Assembly (NCBI GenBank): GCA_001464695.1
Contig: LNDQ01000086.1
Coordinates: forward strand, 1-57,944
Reading direction: 5' to 3'
DNA: 57,944 nucleotides
Origin: Betaproteobacteria bacterium Ga0077523
Lineage (GTDB): Bacteria; Pseudomonadota; Gammaproteobacteria; Burkholderiales; Ga0077523
Part shown: one piece after another, positions 8,583 through 17,998 of the stretch
Layout: each line of letters begins with the position of its first letter
Numbering within the stretch: the first letter of the stretch is position 1
Made by a program: the position numbers and the translations under genes
The notes under the pieces: model-generated
The model's input: the letters and a program-made list of their open reading frames with translations, nothing else
The model's database searches: none
Told to the model about the DNA's origin: nothing

Positions 8583-9688
8583 GAAGTCTCTCCGAGCAGT
8601 TCCTCGGCCGCGGCAAGCACGCGCATGGGCGTGATGGCTTCCAGGCATTCGCTGCGTTTGCCGCCGCCGCAACCGTCGAAGCCGCACGGCCGGCATCGAT
8701 GGTCGGAGGTGAGCACCCGGCTGCGCACCATCCAGGGCCCCCACTCCACCTCGCCGCTCGGGCCGAACAGCGCGACGGTCGGCGTCCCCACGGCTGCGGC
8801 CATGTGCATGGGTGCCGAGTCGACACCGATGAAGAGGCGCGCGCGGCGGATCACCGCGCCGAGTTCCTTCAAACCGAGCTGACCGCCCAGATCGATCACC
8901 GGGCGGCCCACGCGAGCGACGATGGCACTGGCGATCTCGCGTTCCGCCGGGTCCGGTGCACAGGTCAGCACCACGCGATGCCCCCGATCCTGCAGGCCAT
9001 CGATGAGAGCCACCATGGATTCCACGGGCCAGCACTTGAAATGCCAGCGGGATGCCGGGTGGATGGCCACGAAGCGGCCGTTGCTCAAGCCCCCGCTCGC
9101 CAGCAGCACCGCGGCGCGATCGCCAGCCTGGGCGCCCTCCGCGAAGACGAGGCGGCGGCTCTCCGACGTCGGGTGCAGCCCCAAGCGCCGCAGACTGTCG
9201 AGGTGAATCTCCGCCGTGTGCCGACGGTTGCCGCCGACCACCCGGTAGCGATGCGTGAAGCTTCGATCGAAGAACCGGCCGTAGTCGCCATCCGGCGCCA
9301 CCGCCCAGCGAGGCCGCAGCAGGCGCGTGAGCCACGCACCCCGGCGATGCTCGGTAAGGTGCACGACCAGATCGTAGCGGCGCGCGCGCAGGGCTCCGAT
9401 CAATGCCCGCTCGTGCCGGAACTGCGCCCAGGGACCCAGTTGCTTCCAGCCGCGATCGATGGTGTGCAGCTGGGCGAGCGCAGGGTGCCCCGACAGCATG
9501 TCGGCCGTATCGCGATAGACCAGCGCATCGATCTCGGCCTGCGGTGCCTGCACCGCGAGGGTGGAGAACACGGGTGAAGTCAGCAGCACGTCGCCCAGGT
9601 TGCGCAGCTTCACCACCAAGACGCGGCGCAGCTCGCCGGGAGGGACTGCGTCCTTCGGAGCCGGGATCCAGACCGGCGCCGCGGTCAC
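8579..9688 (-). CDS. glycosyltransferase family 9, putative LPS heptosyltransferase (WaaQ/heptosyltransferase III-like)
   Basis: About 369 residues from GTG 9688. KLRNLGDVLLTSPV near residue 26 is the classic heptosyltransferase opening. AIHPASRWHFKCWP, around the middle, and GVDSAPMHMAAAVG (about 288) are the donor-binding motifs. CRPCGFDGCGGG with a further KRSEC near the C-terminus is the Cys cluster seen in the WaaQ/HepIII branch. The frame is open back to an ATG at 9862, but the extra 58 residues are low-complexity and Arg/Pro-rich, so I prefer the GTG. It probably adds a side heptose to the inner core. It diverges from the ligase gene at 9931 across about 240 bp, so this gap should hold promoters for both directions. 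Confidence 0.86.
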   Translation of the reverse strand: MTAAPVWIPAPKDAVPPGELRRVLVVKLRNLGDVLLTSPVFSTLAVQAPQAEIDALVYRDTADMLSGHPALAQLHTIDRGWKQLGPWAQFRHERALIGALRARRYDLVVHLTEHRRGAWLTRLLRPRWAVAPDGDYGRFFDRSFTHRYRVVGGNRRHTAEIHLDSLRRLGLHPTSESRRLVFAEGAQAGDRAAVLLASGGLSNGRFVAIHPASRWHFKCWPVESMVALIDGLQDRGHRVVLTCAPDPAEREIASAIVARVGRPVIDLGGQLGLKELGAVIRRARLFIGVDSAPMHMAAAVGTPTVALFGPSGEVEWGPWMVRSRVLTSDHRCRPCGFDGCGGGKRSECLEAITPMRVLAAAEELLGETS

Positions 9689-9930
9689 GGGGCGCAAACC
9701 CGGTTCGAGGCCGCGGCGACGAAACGGTGAGCGGCGAGAAAGTCTGGCAGGGCGATGGTCATCGGGCTTCGGTGTTCGGCAACGCGGAAGGCCTGCGGCC
9801 GGCGCAACCGGGGCGCACAGGCCCTTCGGCTGGGAACCACGTGGCGGTCTGGAGGCGTGCACGTCGCACCCAGGACGGAAGTTTAGCGTTCTTGGGGAGG
9901 GTGCTGCAGCTTCTGTACACTGCCGGCGGG

Positions 9931-11262
9931 ATGGGTTTCACACAACTACAACGTCAACCGATGATGGGCTGGGCGGGAGGAATTCCGGCGCTGCACCCCG
10001 AAGGCAGCCAGGTTCCAGAAAGCGTGGGGCGGGTGGCCTTTCTGCTGTTGGCCGGCTATGTCCTGGTGCTGCCGACGGCGGGGACGGTGGCATTGCGCAA
10101 CGCGCTGTTCTTCTCGGCGCTGTTGCTGACCTTGTTTGCCGCGGTTCGCTGGAAGGTCGCCCTGAGACTTCCTTACGCGCTGCAGTGGGTTGTCTACGCG
10201 GCTGTGGCGTTTGCGTCGCTGGCGCACGCGATCGATCCGACCTATTCGCTGGGCGAGATCAAGGCCGAGGTGTTGTACGGCATCGTCGCGACACTGTTGG
10301 CAGCCACCTGGTTTACACGGACGGAAGTCGTCGAGAAGCTGCTGGGCCTGCTACTGATGGGCAGCGTGGTCATGGCGTTGGTCTCGTGTTGGCAGGGTGT
10401 GCGCGAATACTTCCTGGAGTACGCTTTCGATCCTGCGCGCCTCGGTTCCTTGCACTCGGGGGCGGGTGACTACAGCACCTACATCGTGGTCGTGATGCCG
10501 TTCCTGCTCGGCATGCTGTGGCGGCACCGCAAATCCCCCCGGGTCGTGATCTCGATCTCGGTGGTCATCGCGCTCAACCTCGTAGGTGCGATGATCACCC
10601 GCAACCGTGCGGTCTTCCCGGCCCTGGCTATCGAAGTCGTGGTGCTGGTACTGATGCTGATGCGGGTTGACGCGACGCGAGATCGATGGCGGAAACTGTT
10701 GCCCTGGATAGCCCTGTTCGTGTTGACGATCATCGGGCTCTTTGCGATCCAGATTGCGATGCGTATCGACGTAAACCCGATCTCGGGACCGCTCGCCCGG
10801 GATCCTCGCTGGGAGATCTGGACAGCAGCGCTGGAGAACATGCGCGCGAACCCATGGTTCGGCGGCGGGTTCGGGCGAGCCGCGTTTTCCTTCGTCAATC
10901 CCGAGGTCGTGCAGCAGAACGGCCAACATTGGCACGCGCACAACGCCCTCCTGGACAAGGGTGTGCAGATGGGCATTCCGGGTGTGCTCGCATTCGCCTG
11001 GCTGATTTTCGCAGCTGCACGTGGCGCCTGGCTCAAGCGCCACGCCGCGGTTCGCGATGACGGTGCCGCCATGCTGTCCGCCTGCGGAATCGCGCTGGTG
11101 GCAGGCCTGCTCGTGAAGAACACGACCGATGACTTCTTCGTGCGCGACCAGGGGTGGCTGTTCTGGGTGTTGATGGCGGCCATTGCTTCGAGCATCGGCC
11201 CGTTGCGCCACCGGACCGCTGCGAACCGTTCGATCCGAGTTGCCGGCGCTCAGCGGCAGTAG
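9931..11262 (+). CDS. O-antigen ligase/polymerase family membrane protein (WaaL/Wzy_C)
   Basis: About 443 residues with roughly ten hydrophobic segments and the Wzy_C-type periplasmic loop. WHAHNALLDKGVQMG at about 331-345 is the family's H-N motif region and lies just before the late membrane segments. This fold ligates undecaprenyl-linked glycan to lipid A-core (WaaL) or polymerises repeats (Wzy); with an ABC exporter in the locus, the ligase role is the better fit. The start is ambiguous: ATG 9931 or ATG 9961/9964. A TACACT at 9916-9921 could be a -10 element, which would favour the inner start. It is on the opposite strand from its neighbours, and its last 13 bp overlap the 3' end of the epimerase gene at 11250. 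Confidence 0.85.
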   Translation: MGFTQLQRQPMMGWAGGIPALHPEGSQVPESVGRVAFLLLAGYVLVLPTAGTVALRNALFFSALLLTLFAAVRWKVALRLPYALQWVVYAAVAFASLAHAIDPTYSLGEIKAEVLYGIVATLLAATWFTRTEVVEKLLGLLLMGSVVMALVSCWQGVREYFLEYAFDPARLGSLHSGAGDYSTYIVVVMPFLLGMLWRHRKSPRVVISISVVIALNLVGAMITRNRAVFPALAIEVVVLVLMLMRVDATRDRWRKLLPWIALFVLTIIGLFAIQIAMRIDVNPISGPLARDPRWEIWTAALENMRANPWFGGGFGRAAFSFVNPEVVQQNGQHWHAHNALLDKGVQMGIPGVLAFAWLIFAAARGAWLKRHAAVRDDGAAMLSACGIALVAGLLVKNTTDDFFVRDQGWLFWVLMAAIASSIGPLRHRTAANRSIRVAGAQRQ

Positions 11263-12257
11263 TACTCGCGATACCAGGCGACGAACCGCGCCACACCCTC
11301 CTCAATGGGGGTATGCGGCGCAAAGCCTGCCGCTCCTGACAACGCATCGACATCGGCGTACGTCGCCTCCACGTCGCCAGGTTCCATGGGCTTCAGGTTC
11401 ATTTTCGCTTTCTTGCCGAGGGCGGCTTCCAGCACCTCGATGAAGCGCAGCACCGGGATCGCGTCGTGGTTGCCGATGTTGAAGATGCGAAACGGCGCCC
11501 AGCTCCCGGACGGCCCGGGCTTGCTCCGATCGAACCCAGGATCGGGCTCGGGGATGCGATCCATCACGCGCACCACACCCTCGACGATATCCTCGACGAA
11601 GGTGAAATCGCGCCGTGACTTGCCATGGTTGAACACGTCGATGGTGCGCCCCTGCGTAATGGCATCGGCGAACAGGATGGGCGACATGTCGGGGCGGCCC
11701 CACGGGCCGTACACGGTGAAGAACCGCAGGCCTGTCGTGGGCAGCCCGAACAGATGACTGTAGGTATGCGCCATCAGTTCGTTAGCGCGCTTGGTGGCGG
11801 CGTAGAGGCTCACCGGATGATCCACGGTGTCGGTCTCGCGGAACGGCAGCGACGTGTTGCCGCCATAGACGCTCGAGCTGCTCGCGTACACGAGATGCGG
11901 CGTACCGTGATGGCGGCAGGCCTCCAGCATGTTGAGGAACCCGACGATGTTGCTGTCGATGTAGGCGCGTGGGTTCTTGAGCGAATAGCGCACGCCGGGC
12001 TGCGCGGCCAGATGGATCACCCGATCGAAGCGCCCGCGATCGAACAGGTGGCCGACCGCCTCGGCATCGCAGAGATCGAGCGTCTCGCCGCTGAACCCGG
12101 AGCGACCCTCGAGGCGCGCCGCACGATCGCGCTTGAGCTTGGGGTCGTAGTAGTCGTTGAAGCTGTCGACCCCAACTACTTCGTGGCCCGCCGACAGCAG
12201 GTTGAGCACGGTGTGCATGCCGATGAATCCGGCATGCCCGGTGACGAGGACCTTCAT
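11250..12257 (-). CDS. UDP-glucuronate 4-epimerase-like SDR
   Basis: A 335-residue extended short-chain dehydrogenase. The NAD-binding GHAGFIG is at 7-13, VDSFNDYYD at about 30-38 is typical of UDP-GlcA/GlcNAc epimerases, and the catalytic YAATK is at 152-156. RFFTVYGPWGRPDM is a strong signature of the UDP-glucuronate 4-epimerase group, which makes UDP-galacturonate. A uronic-acid product would give a substrate for the locus's AsnB-type amidotransferases (inference). ATG 12257 overlaps the preceding glycosyltransferase stop as ATGA; the frame is open further upstream but only within that gene. No UDP-glucose dehydrogenase is in the window. Confidence 0.88.
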   Translation of the reverse strand: MKVLVTGHAGFIGMHTVLNLLSAGHEVVGVDSFNDYYDPKLKRDRAARLEGRSGFSGETLDLCDAEAVGHLFDRGRFDRVIHLAAQPGVRYSLKNPRAYIDSNIVGFLNMLEACRHHGTPHLVYASSSSVYGGNTSLPFRETDTVDHPVSLYAATKRANELMAHTYSHLFGLPTTGLRFFTVYGPWGRPDMSPILFADAITQGRTIDVFNHGKSRRDFTFVEDIVEGVVRVMDRIPEPDPGFDRSKPGPSGSWAPFRIFNIGNHDAIPVLRFIEVLEAALGKKAKMNLKPMEPGDVEATYADVDALSGAAGFAPHTPIEEGVARFVAWYREYYCR

Positions 12258-13033
12258 CGCGGCGCCTTCCGGCGCTGCAGCTCCAACAGCTTGGCGTTTT
12301 TCATGAAGGAGTTGAAACAGCCGATGGCGATATGCACGAGGCCGGCCCAGCCGTCGAGGAAACCGAGGCGCACGACATAGAACTTCACGAATCGCACTAC
12401 TGGCGACACCACGATCTTCCAGGGCTGGGCATACTCGCCCTCGTGCCACAGCGTTTCGGCCTGGATGAGGGTATAGCGGTTCTGCTTCTCGAGATAGCCC
12501 GACAGCACTTCCGCGGATTCGTGGAGCAGATCGCCAGCGAGGCGCCCCACGGGCCCTTCGCAGAGCACCTTTTCGTGCACGGCATCGTCCGACCATTGAC
12601 CGAAGTGCCGATCGAACAGGCGCAACGACAGATCGGGATAGCCCTCGCCGTGACGCAACCAGCGCCCGAGGAAGCGATTGCGGCGCGGGAACTCGTAGGC
12701 ATGGAACTCTGGCATCCGCAGCGCTGCTTCGATCGCCGCCTTCAACTCGGGTGTCACACGCTCGTCTGCGTCAATGCAAAGCACCCAGTCGTAGGCCGCG
12801 TGGCGCACTGCGAATCGCTTCTGGGGCCCGTAACCCAGCCACGGTTGATGGATGACTTTCGCGCCCTTGCCAGTTGCGATCGCGACTGTCTCATCGCTGC
12901 TTCCCGAGTCGACGACCAGGATTTCGTCGGCGAACGCCACGCTCGCGATGCAGTCGCCGATGGTCGCCGCTTCATCCTTGGCGATGATCACCGCGGACAA
13001 GGGGATCCTGACTCGCGATAGCTCAGTGGCCAT
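12254..13033 (-). CDS. glycosyltransferase family 2 (WaaE/KdtX-like)
   Basis: A 259-residue GT-A enzyme. It begins after a short leader with LSAVIIAKDEA (about 12-22), has VDSGSSDETV (about 41-50) and the metal-binding CIDADER (86-92). GYGPQKRFAV and the C-terminal RLGFLDGWAGL segment are characteristic of the WaaE/LgtF branch that adds beta-1,4-glucose to heptose I in LPS core. ATG 13033 lies inside the end of the upstream CapD-like gene (11-nt overlap). A core-assembly role fits with the GT9 genes nearby, but the gene sits in the O-chain operon, so a chain-elongation role is also possible. Confidence 0.88.
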   Translation of the reverse strand: MATELSRVRIPLSAVIIAKDEAATIGDCIASVAFADEILVVDSGSSDETVAIATGKGAKVIHQPWLGYGPQKRFAVRHAAYDWVLCIDADERVTPELKAAIEAALRMPEFHAYEFPRRNRFLGRWLRHGEGYPDLSLRLFDRHFGQWSDDAVHEKVLCEGPVGRLAGDLLHESAEVLSGYLEKQNRYTLIQAETLWHEGEYAQPWKIVVSPVVRFVKFYVVRLGFLDGWAGLVHIAIGCFNSFMKNAKLLELQRRKAPR

Positions 13034-14867
13034 GGCTTGCCGGCCGATAGTCGGACACCCACTGCTCCAGCGCGGCTCGAACGCCGTCGTCGTCGAGGGC
13101 ATCGCAATCCCGCAGCCACGCCCGCAGCCTCTCGAGCCAACTCGCATCGATGTCGATCGCCTTGGCGATACGCAACTTCGGGTGCGGCGTGGGCAGAGTC
13201 TGTTCGCCATCGGCGAGCAATTCTTCATACAGCTTCTCGCCCGGCCGTAGTCCGGTGAACGCGATGGGGACGTCTTGCGGTGTCAGGCCAGAGAGCCGGA
13301 TCAGGTCGCGTGCCAGATCGGCAATCTTGACTGGTTCGCCCATGTCGAGCACGAAGATCTCACCACCTTTGCCCATCAGCCCTGCCTGCAGGACCAGTTG
13401 GCTCGCCTCGGGAATCGACATGAAGTAACGGGTGATTTCGGGATGGGTCACGGTGACGGGTCCGCCGCGCGCGATCTGTTCGCGGAACTTCGGAATAACG
13501 CTGCCCGCACTACCCAGCACGTTACCGAAGCGCACCATCACGAACTTGGTGCCGTTGCGGCCCTGCTGCGCCTGACAGACCATCTCGGCGAGACGCTTCG
13601 TGGCGCCCATCACGTTGACGGGATTCACCGCCTTGTCCGTGGAGATCAGCACGAACTTGGACACGCCAGCGCGTGACGCCGACTCGGCCGCCACGAGCGT
13701 GCCCAGCACATTGTTGCGGATCGCCTGCCAACCGTTGCCGACCTCCATGAGCGGGACGTGCTTATATGCCGCCGCATGGAAAACAACGTCGGGACGATAG
13801 CGCAACATTACTTCCGCAACGCGGGATTCGTCCTTGGTGTCGCCCACCAACGGAACGACCTCGGTGCCGCCACCCGACGCCCCGATCTCCTGGTCGATGC
13901 GATACAGCGCGAACTCCGACAGGTCGAACAGCACCAGCCGCGCCGGCTTGAAGCGCATGATCTGCCGGCAAAGCTCAGAACCGATCGACCCCCCGGCGCC
14001 AGTCACCATCACGCAGCGGCCGCCGAGCAGGGTCGTAAGCCCGGTCGCGTCGAGTTCCACGGGATCGCGGCCGAGCAGATCGTCGAGTTCAACACCACGG
14101 ATCTGCGACACTGTGACCTTGCCGGCCACCAGGTCGTCGAAGGCGGGCACCGTCAGCGCCGTGACCCCGGCCTGGGTGCAGAGGTCCACCGCGCGGCGGC
14201 GCGCCTGGTGCGATGCGTCCGGCATCACGATGATGGCGTGTGTGACACCCAGTCGGGCGGCTTGAGCCGGCAGTGACTCGATCGCACCCAAGATCGGCAC
14301 GCCGTTCATTTCGCGACCGAGGCGTGTCGGCTTGTCGTCGAGCAGGCCCACGACTCGCCACTCGCGCGAAGGGGCCAACTCCTTGAGCAGCGACACGGTC
14401 GCACTCCCGGCGCCGAGGACCAGCACCGGCCGCGCATCGAGCTTCGACAAGCCGATGACGTAGCGCTCCTTCCAGGCACGATAGGCGAGGCGGCTGCCGC
14501 CCATGATCAACAGCAGCAGCATGGGGCTCAGGACAAACACTGATCGCGGCACCGGATCGGAGACACGCAGCAGCACCAGCAGTGCTGGCACTGAGACCGC
14601 GGCCAGGGCAACCGCCATGAGAATGCGGCGCAGATCGTGCAGGCTCGCGTAGCGCCAAATGCCGCGGTAGAGGCCAAGGGGCCAGAACAGTATCGCGTGG
14701 GCCAGGACGACCCATCCGACCGTGTTCCACAGGGTTGTCTTGAACTCGACCGGAATGTCGAAGTTGAAGCGCAGCAGGAATGCAACGCACCAAGCCACAC
14801 CTGCCGCCAGGACGTCGTGCAGGAAAGCGGCGACAGTACGCGGATTGAGGGCGAGCGGCCGCATCAT
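13023..14867 (-). CDS. wbpM-like: nucleotide-sugar 4,6-dehydratase, WbpM/FlaA1/CapD family, membrane-anchored
   Basis: A 614-residue protein. The N-terminal ~140 residues hold four hydrophobic segments. A first Rossmann domain follows (LVLGAGSAT), then the catalytic SDR with VTGAGGSIGSELC at 288-300. The active-site region reads STDKAVNPVNVMGATKR, in which Met replaces the usual SDR Tyr while Lys is kept, as in WbpM. The reaction is dehydration of UDP-GlcNAc to the 4-keto-6-deoxy intermediate for QuiNAc or FucNAc. ATG 14867 overlaps the stop of the initiating transferase as ATGA. With the genes at 14864 and 15883 it forms a cassette like wbpV-wbpL-wbpM of Pseudomonas O-antigens. Confidence 0.93.
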   Translation of the reverse strand: MMRPLALNPRTVAAFLHDVLAAGVAWCVAFLLRFNFDIPVEFKTTLWNTVGWVVLAHAILFWPLGLYRGIWRYASLHDLRRILMAVALAAVSVPALLVLLRVSDPVPRSVFVLSPMLLLLIMGGSRLAYRAWKERYVIGLSKLDARPVLVLGAGSATVSLLKELAPSREWRVVGLLDDKPTRLGREMNGVPILGAIESLPAQAARLGVTHAIIVMPDASHQARRRAVDLCTQAGVTALTVPAFDDLVAGKVTVSQIRGVELDDLLGRDPVELDATGLTTLLGGRCVMVTGAGGSIGSELCRQIMRFKPARLVLFDLSEFALYRIDQEIGASGGGTEVVPLVGDTKDESRVAEVMLRYRPDVVFHAAAYKHVPLMEVGNGWQAIRNNVLGTLVAAESASRAGVSKFVLISTDKAVNPVNVMGATKRLAEMVCQAQQGRNGTKFVMVRFGNVLGSAGSVIPKFREQIARGGPVTVTHPEITRYFMSIPEASQLVLQAGLMGKGGEIFVLDMGEPVKIADLARDLIRLSGLTPQDVPIAFTGLRPGEKLYEELLADGEQTLPTPHPKLRIAKAIDIDASWLERLRAWLRDCDALDDDGVRAALEQWVSDYRPASHGH

Positions 14868-15832
14868 GAGTTTTGCGACAGCGATGCCGCTGCCCAACGC
14901 CGATCCACCAGGACGGCTAGAACTGCGTATGCGATGCCCAACGCGACAAGAACGACGGCCTGCCAGATCGGGGGCGACACCAGTGCCAGCAGGGCGGCGG
15001 CCCCGGTGGTGCCCATCAAAGCATATTCGGCGAGCGCCGTGCGCCGATGACCCCAGCCCATCAGCACCAGCCGCTGATAGTAGTGGCTCCGATGCGCTTG
15101 CCAGATGCGGTCCCCCCGCACCAGGCGGCGCAGCAGGGTCAAGGATGCATCAACAGCGAACGGCGCGAACACGACCACCGGGAACCAGATCGGCCAGATC
15201 TCGTGTGCCACACCCCACGCGCCGAGCGCCCCCGCCAGAAACCCGAGCGGAATCGAACCGACGTCTCCCATGAAGATCCGGGCCGGGTGAAAGTTGAACC
15301 GGAGGAACGCGAGCGCTGCGGCAGCCACGCATGCACCTGTTGTCGCCAGGGCAAAGTCACCTGCGATGGCAGCGGCGGCGGCATAAATCGTGAAACCGAT
15401 GGCCCCCATGCCCCCCGCCAGCCCGTCGGAGCCGTCCATGAAGTTGTAGAGATTGGTCATCCACGCAATGGCCACCACCAGCAGGACGGTTGGCAGCGGT
15501 GCTGCGTCGATCACCAACAAGCTGAACGCCGCGGCCGCGGCCAGATGCCCGGCCAGTCTCAGGACGGCGGGCAGCGGCCGCCAGTCGTCCCACAGGGAGA
15601 TGACCGCGAGCGCCGCGGCAAGGCCGATGACGCCCTCGAAGCCATCGACGGCGATGAGGCTCGCGGACACCCCCGCCACGATGCCGATACCACCAATCCG
15701 CGGCACGGGTCGGGTATGGAGCGATCGGTCGTTGGGAACGTCCAGGGGCGCGGCGAAACCGATACCGCGGACGGCGAGTCCGTTCAAGGCGTAGCTCAAG
15801 GTGGCAGCGAGGAGGATCGCGAGGACAAACAT
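14864..15832 (-). CDS. wbpL-like: undecaprenyl-phosphate sugar-1-phosphate transferase (WbpL/WecA/MraY family)
   Basis: A 322-residue polytopic membrane protein. DVPNDRSLHTRPVPRIGG (31-48) is the cytoplasmic loop conserved in WbpL. NLYNFMDGSDGLAGG (127-141) holds the catalytic Asp pair, and FMGDVGS (about 187-193) is the third family motif. The enzyme transfers an N-acetylamino-sugar phosphate to undecaprenyl phosphate, starting glycan synthesis. The position between a WbpM-like dehydratase and a WbpV-like reductase points to UDP-QuiNAc or UDP-FucNAc as donor. The ATG at 15832 is 50 bp downstream of the SDR gene's stop. Confidence 0.93.
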   Translation of the reverse strand: MFVLAILLAATLSYALNGLAVRGIGFAAPLDVPNDRSLHTRPVPRIGGIGIVAGVSASLIAVDGFEGVIGLAAALAVISLWDDWRPLPAVLRLAGHLAAAAAFSLLVIDAAPLPTVLLVVAIAWMTNLYNFMDGSDGLAGGMGAIGFTIYAAAAAIAGDFALATTGACVAAAALAFLRFNFHPARIFMGDVGSIPLGFLAGALGAWGVAHEIWPIWFPVVVFAPFAVDASLTLLRRLVRGDRIWQAHRSHYYQRLVLMGWGHRRTALAEYALMGTTGAAALLALVSPPIWQAVVLVALGIAYAVLAVLVDRRWAAASLSQNS

Positions 15833-15882
15833 GGATTCGGAGGACAGTGCTCGAGCGAACCGGCGCAGCCCGCGGCGGGATT

Positions 15883-16824
15883 CTACCGGGGACCCGAGCG
15901 GAACCAGGCCGCCGTCGCCATCAGACCATCCTTTCGGGTGAAAGGCGGCGACCAGCCCAAGATAGCGCGAATGCTTGAGCTGTCCACGACCAGATCATCG
16001 AGGATACGGCGTGCGTCTTCGCGCCGCCCAATCATGACAGCCGCCGCGCGCAACAGCCGCGGCGAAACCGGAAAGAGCTTCGCGGGCCTGGCGAGTGCCG
16101 TCCCTATCTCACGCAGGAGTGCCGGTGTCGAAACCAATTCCCTGTCATCGACCAGGAAAGTCTTGCCTGCGGCTGCAGGAAGCTCAAGGCATCGGATGAT
16201 TGCATCGACAAGATTGCCGACGTAGACCAAGCTTCGAGCGTTGCGGACGGCGGCCAGCGGCAGGGGAATCCCGCGGTCGATCCAGCGCATCATGCGCAGG
16301 AAGTTCGCTCTGACCTCCGGTCCGTAAACGAGTGGCGGGCGCAGGATTGCGACCTCGAGACCCGTTTCCCGTTCGAGTGCCCGTAGCGCCTGCTCGGCCT
16401 CAACCTTCGAAATGCCGTAGGGATCCTCCGGGCGCGGTACGTCCCGTTCGGTGAAGGGAGCGCCCGGGGTTGCTTCGCCGTTTGCCTTGACCGACGACAG
16501 GAAAACGAACCGGCGAACCCCGGCATGAACCGCATCGCGGGCTAACTTGACGGTCCCAGCGACGTTCGTAGCGCGAAAAATCGCCAGTGCATCGGCTGCG
16601 GTCTCGTCGAGCACATGGACACGAGCCGCCAGATGTACAACTGCACTGATCCCAACCAGGGACGGCATCCAGTCAGTGTCTGCGCCGAGACCGTCGACGA
16701 TCCGCAGCCCGGGTTGATTCGGATCGGCACGACGGGCCGTTCCACAAGCAGCGATTCCTCGCGCCCGCAACTCCCGCATCAGATGATGGCCGACGAAACC
16801 GCTCGCACCGGTCACCAGGATCAC
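15883..16824 (-). CDS. wbpV-like: WbpV-like NAD-dependent 4-ketoreductase/epimerase
   Basis: A 313-residue SDR. GASGFVG at 6-12 binds NAD(P), FLSSVKANG carries the catalytic Ser, and PYGISKVEAE (about 135) the Tyr and Lys. The overall pattern, including PPLVYGPEVRANF, matches the WbpV/WreQ type reductase that converts UDP-4-keto-6-deoxy-GlcNAc to UDP-QuiNAc or the galacto isomer. The GTG start at 16824 overlaps the stop of the upstream glycosyltransferase as GTGA. It supplies the donor for the WbpL-like transferase just downstream in the operon. The precise stereochemistry of the product cannot be read from sequence. Confidence 0.88.
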   Translation of the reverse strand: MILVTGASGFVGHHLMRELRARGIAACGTARRADPNQPGLRIVDGLGADTDWMPSLVGISAVVHLAARVHVLDETAADALAIFRATNVAGTVKLARDAVHAGVRRFVFLSSVKANGEATPGAPFTERDVPRPEDPYGISKVEAEQALRALERETGLEVAILRPPLVYGPEVRANFLRMMRWIDRGIPLPLAAVRNARSLVYVGNLVDAIIRCLELPAAAGKTFLVDDRELVSTPALLREIGTALARPAKLFPVSPRLLRAAAVMIGRREDARRILDDLVVDSSSIRAILGWSPPFTRKDGLMATAAWFRSGPR

Positions 16825-17987
16825 GATCGCGGGCCTCCCAACAGACTACCCAACCGTTCGTACTCCTGCAGCACGAGGGCATTGACGACGCGCGCATCGA
16901 ACAATCGGGCGGCTCGTTCTCGCGCTGCCTCACCCAGTGACCGTCGCCGCGCATGGTCGGACAGTACTGCGCCGAGGGCTTCGCCAAGCGCAGCCGCGTT
17001 CTTGGCAGGCACCAGGACGCCCGTCACACCGTCCTCCACTGCATCGCGCAGACCAACGATATCGGTCCCTACCGTCGGCACACCCATCACGGCTGCCTCG
17101 ATCACTACGTTGCCAAAGCCCTCGCGGTAGCTCGGTAGGCAGAGAACGTCAGCCAAGGCTAGATACTTTTCCGGTTCCGGATCGTACCCGACGGCGTCGA
17201 TGGTCGGATCGTCGCGGATTCGAGCGAGGATGGGTGCCGGCAGCGGATCCAGGTCCGGTTCGAAGGGGCCGACAAGGATGAGTCGGTGGTCGATGCCGCG
17301 CCTAGCCAGCAGACTGGTAGCCTCGATCAGTTCCGCAATGCCCTTGTCGCGATTGACGCGCCCGATGAACACGATGACTTTGGCGCCGTCACGAATGCCG
17401 AGTTGCTTCGCGACAGCAGCGGCAGCCTCTCCATGCTGCGCAGGTTCGAGGCGCGCTAGATCCACACCGCCGAGTGAACCGGCTCCCAGAACGTAGACCT
17501 GCCCGGCACGCGCGACACCTTCGCGCACGAGGTACTCGCACTGCGACCGGCTGTCGGCGTAGGTCCGCGTGTTCAGGGCGATGATGATCCGATCGGCCAC
17601 CTTGCCGATATGCCGGACCAAGCCGGTGCGTTCGGCCCAGGCCTGGCCGGTGAAAGTGTGCAGGCGTATCGGAACACGGGCGCACCAGCCGGCGAGAGCG
17701 CATAGCAGCCCCGCCTTCGGCGTTGCCGAATGCACGAGGTCCGGCCGGCTCGCGCGGAACAGACGAAAGAGACGCCAGACCGCCACCAGGTCTCGCAGCG
17801 GCGCAATGGGCCGGGGGACGTCGATGGCCTGGTAGCTCACGCCCGGCCAGCGGGCCAGTGCATCGGCCCCGTCCACCGGACTCGAAACCAGCGTGACTTC
17901 GTGTCCAGCGGCAACAGCGGCGTCCACCTGCCCGCGCAGGTGGTGCAGCAGAAAGAACGGCACGGTGGTCACGCGAACGATGCGCAT
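16821..17987 (-). CDS. glycosyltransferase family 4
   Basis: A 388-residue GT-B transferase. VPFFLLHHLRGQV near the N-terminus and HSATPKAGLL (about 85) belong to the first domain. FIGRVNRDKGI is the donor-domain loop and YREGFGNVVIEAAVMG the nucleotide-sugar motif. It resembles the transferase that sits directly upstream of wbpV-wbpL in other O-antigen loci and often adds the second residue. I chose ATG 17987; a TTG at 18002 would overlap the upstream stop as TTGA and add five residues. The donor is unknown. Confidence 0.88.
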   Translation of the reverse strand: MRIVRVTTVPFFLLHHLRGQVDAAVAAGHEVTLVSSPVDGADALARWPGVSYQAIDVPRPIAPLRDLVAVWRLFRLFRASRPDLVHSATPKAGLLCALAGWCARVPIRLHTFTGQAWAERTGLVRHIGKVADRIIIALNTRTYADSRSQCEYLVREGVARAGQVYVLGAGSLGGVDLARLEPAQHGEAAAAVAKQLGIRDGAKVIVFIGRVNRDKGIAELIEATSLLARRGIDHRLILVGPFEPDLDPLPAPILARIRDDPTIDAVGYDPEPEKYLALADVLCLPSYREGFGNVVIEAAVMGVPTVGTDIVGLRDAVEDGVTGVLVPAKNAAALGEALGAVLSDHARRRSLGEAARERAARLFDARVVNALVLQEYERLGSLLGGPRS

Positions 17988-17998
17988 GCCTTCGGCGC

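Noticed and set aside
9403..9930. Upstream extension of the ligase-like gene
   Set aside because: The added residues are Arg/Pro-rich and overlap the GT9 gene on the other strand; the membrane protein starts at 9931 or 9961.
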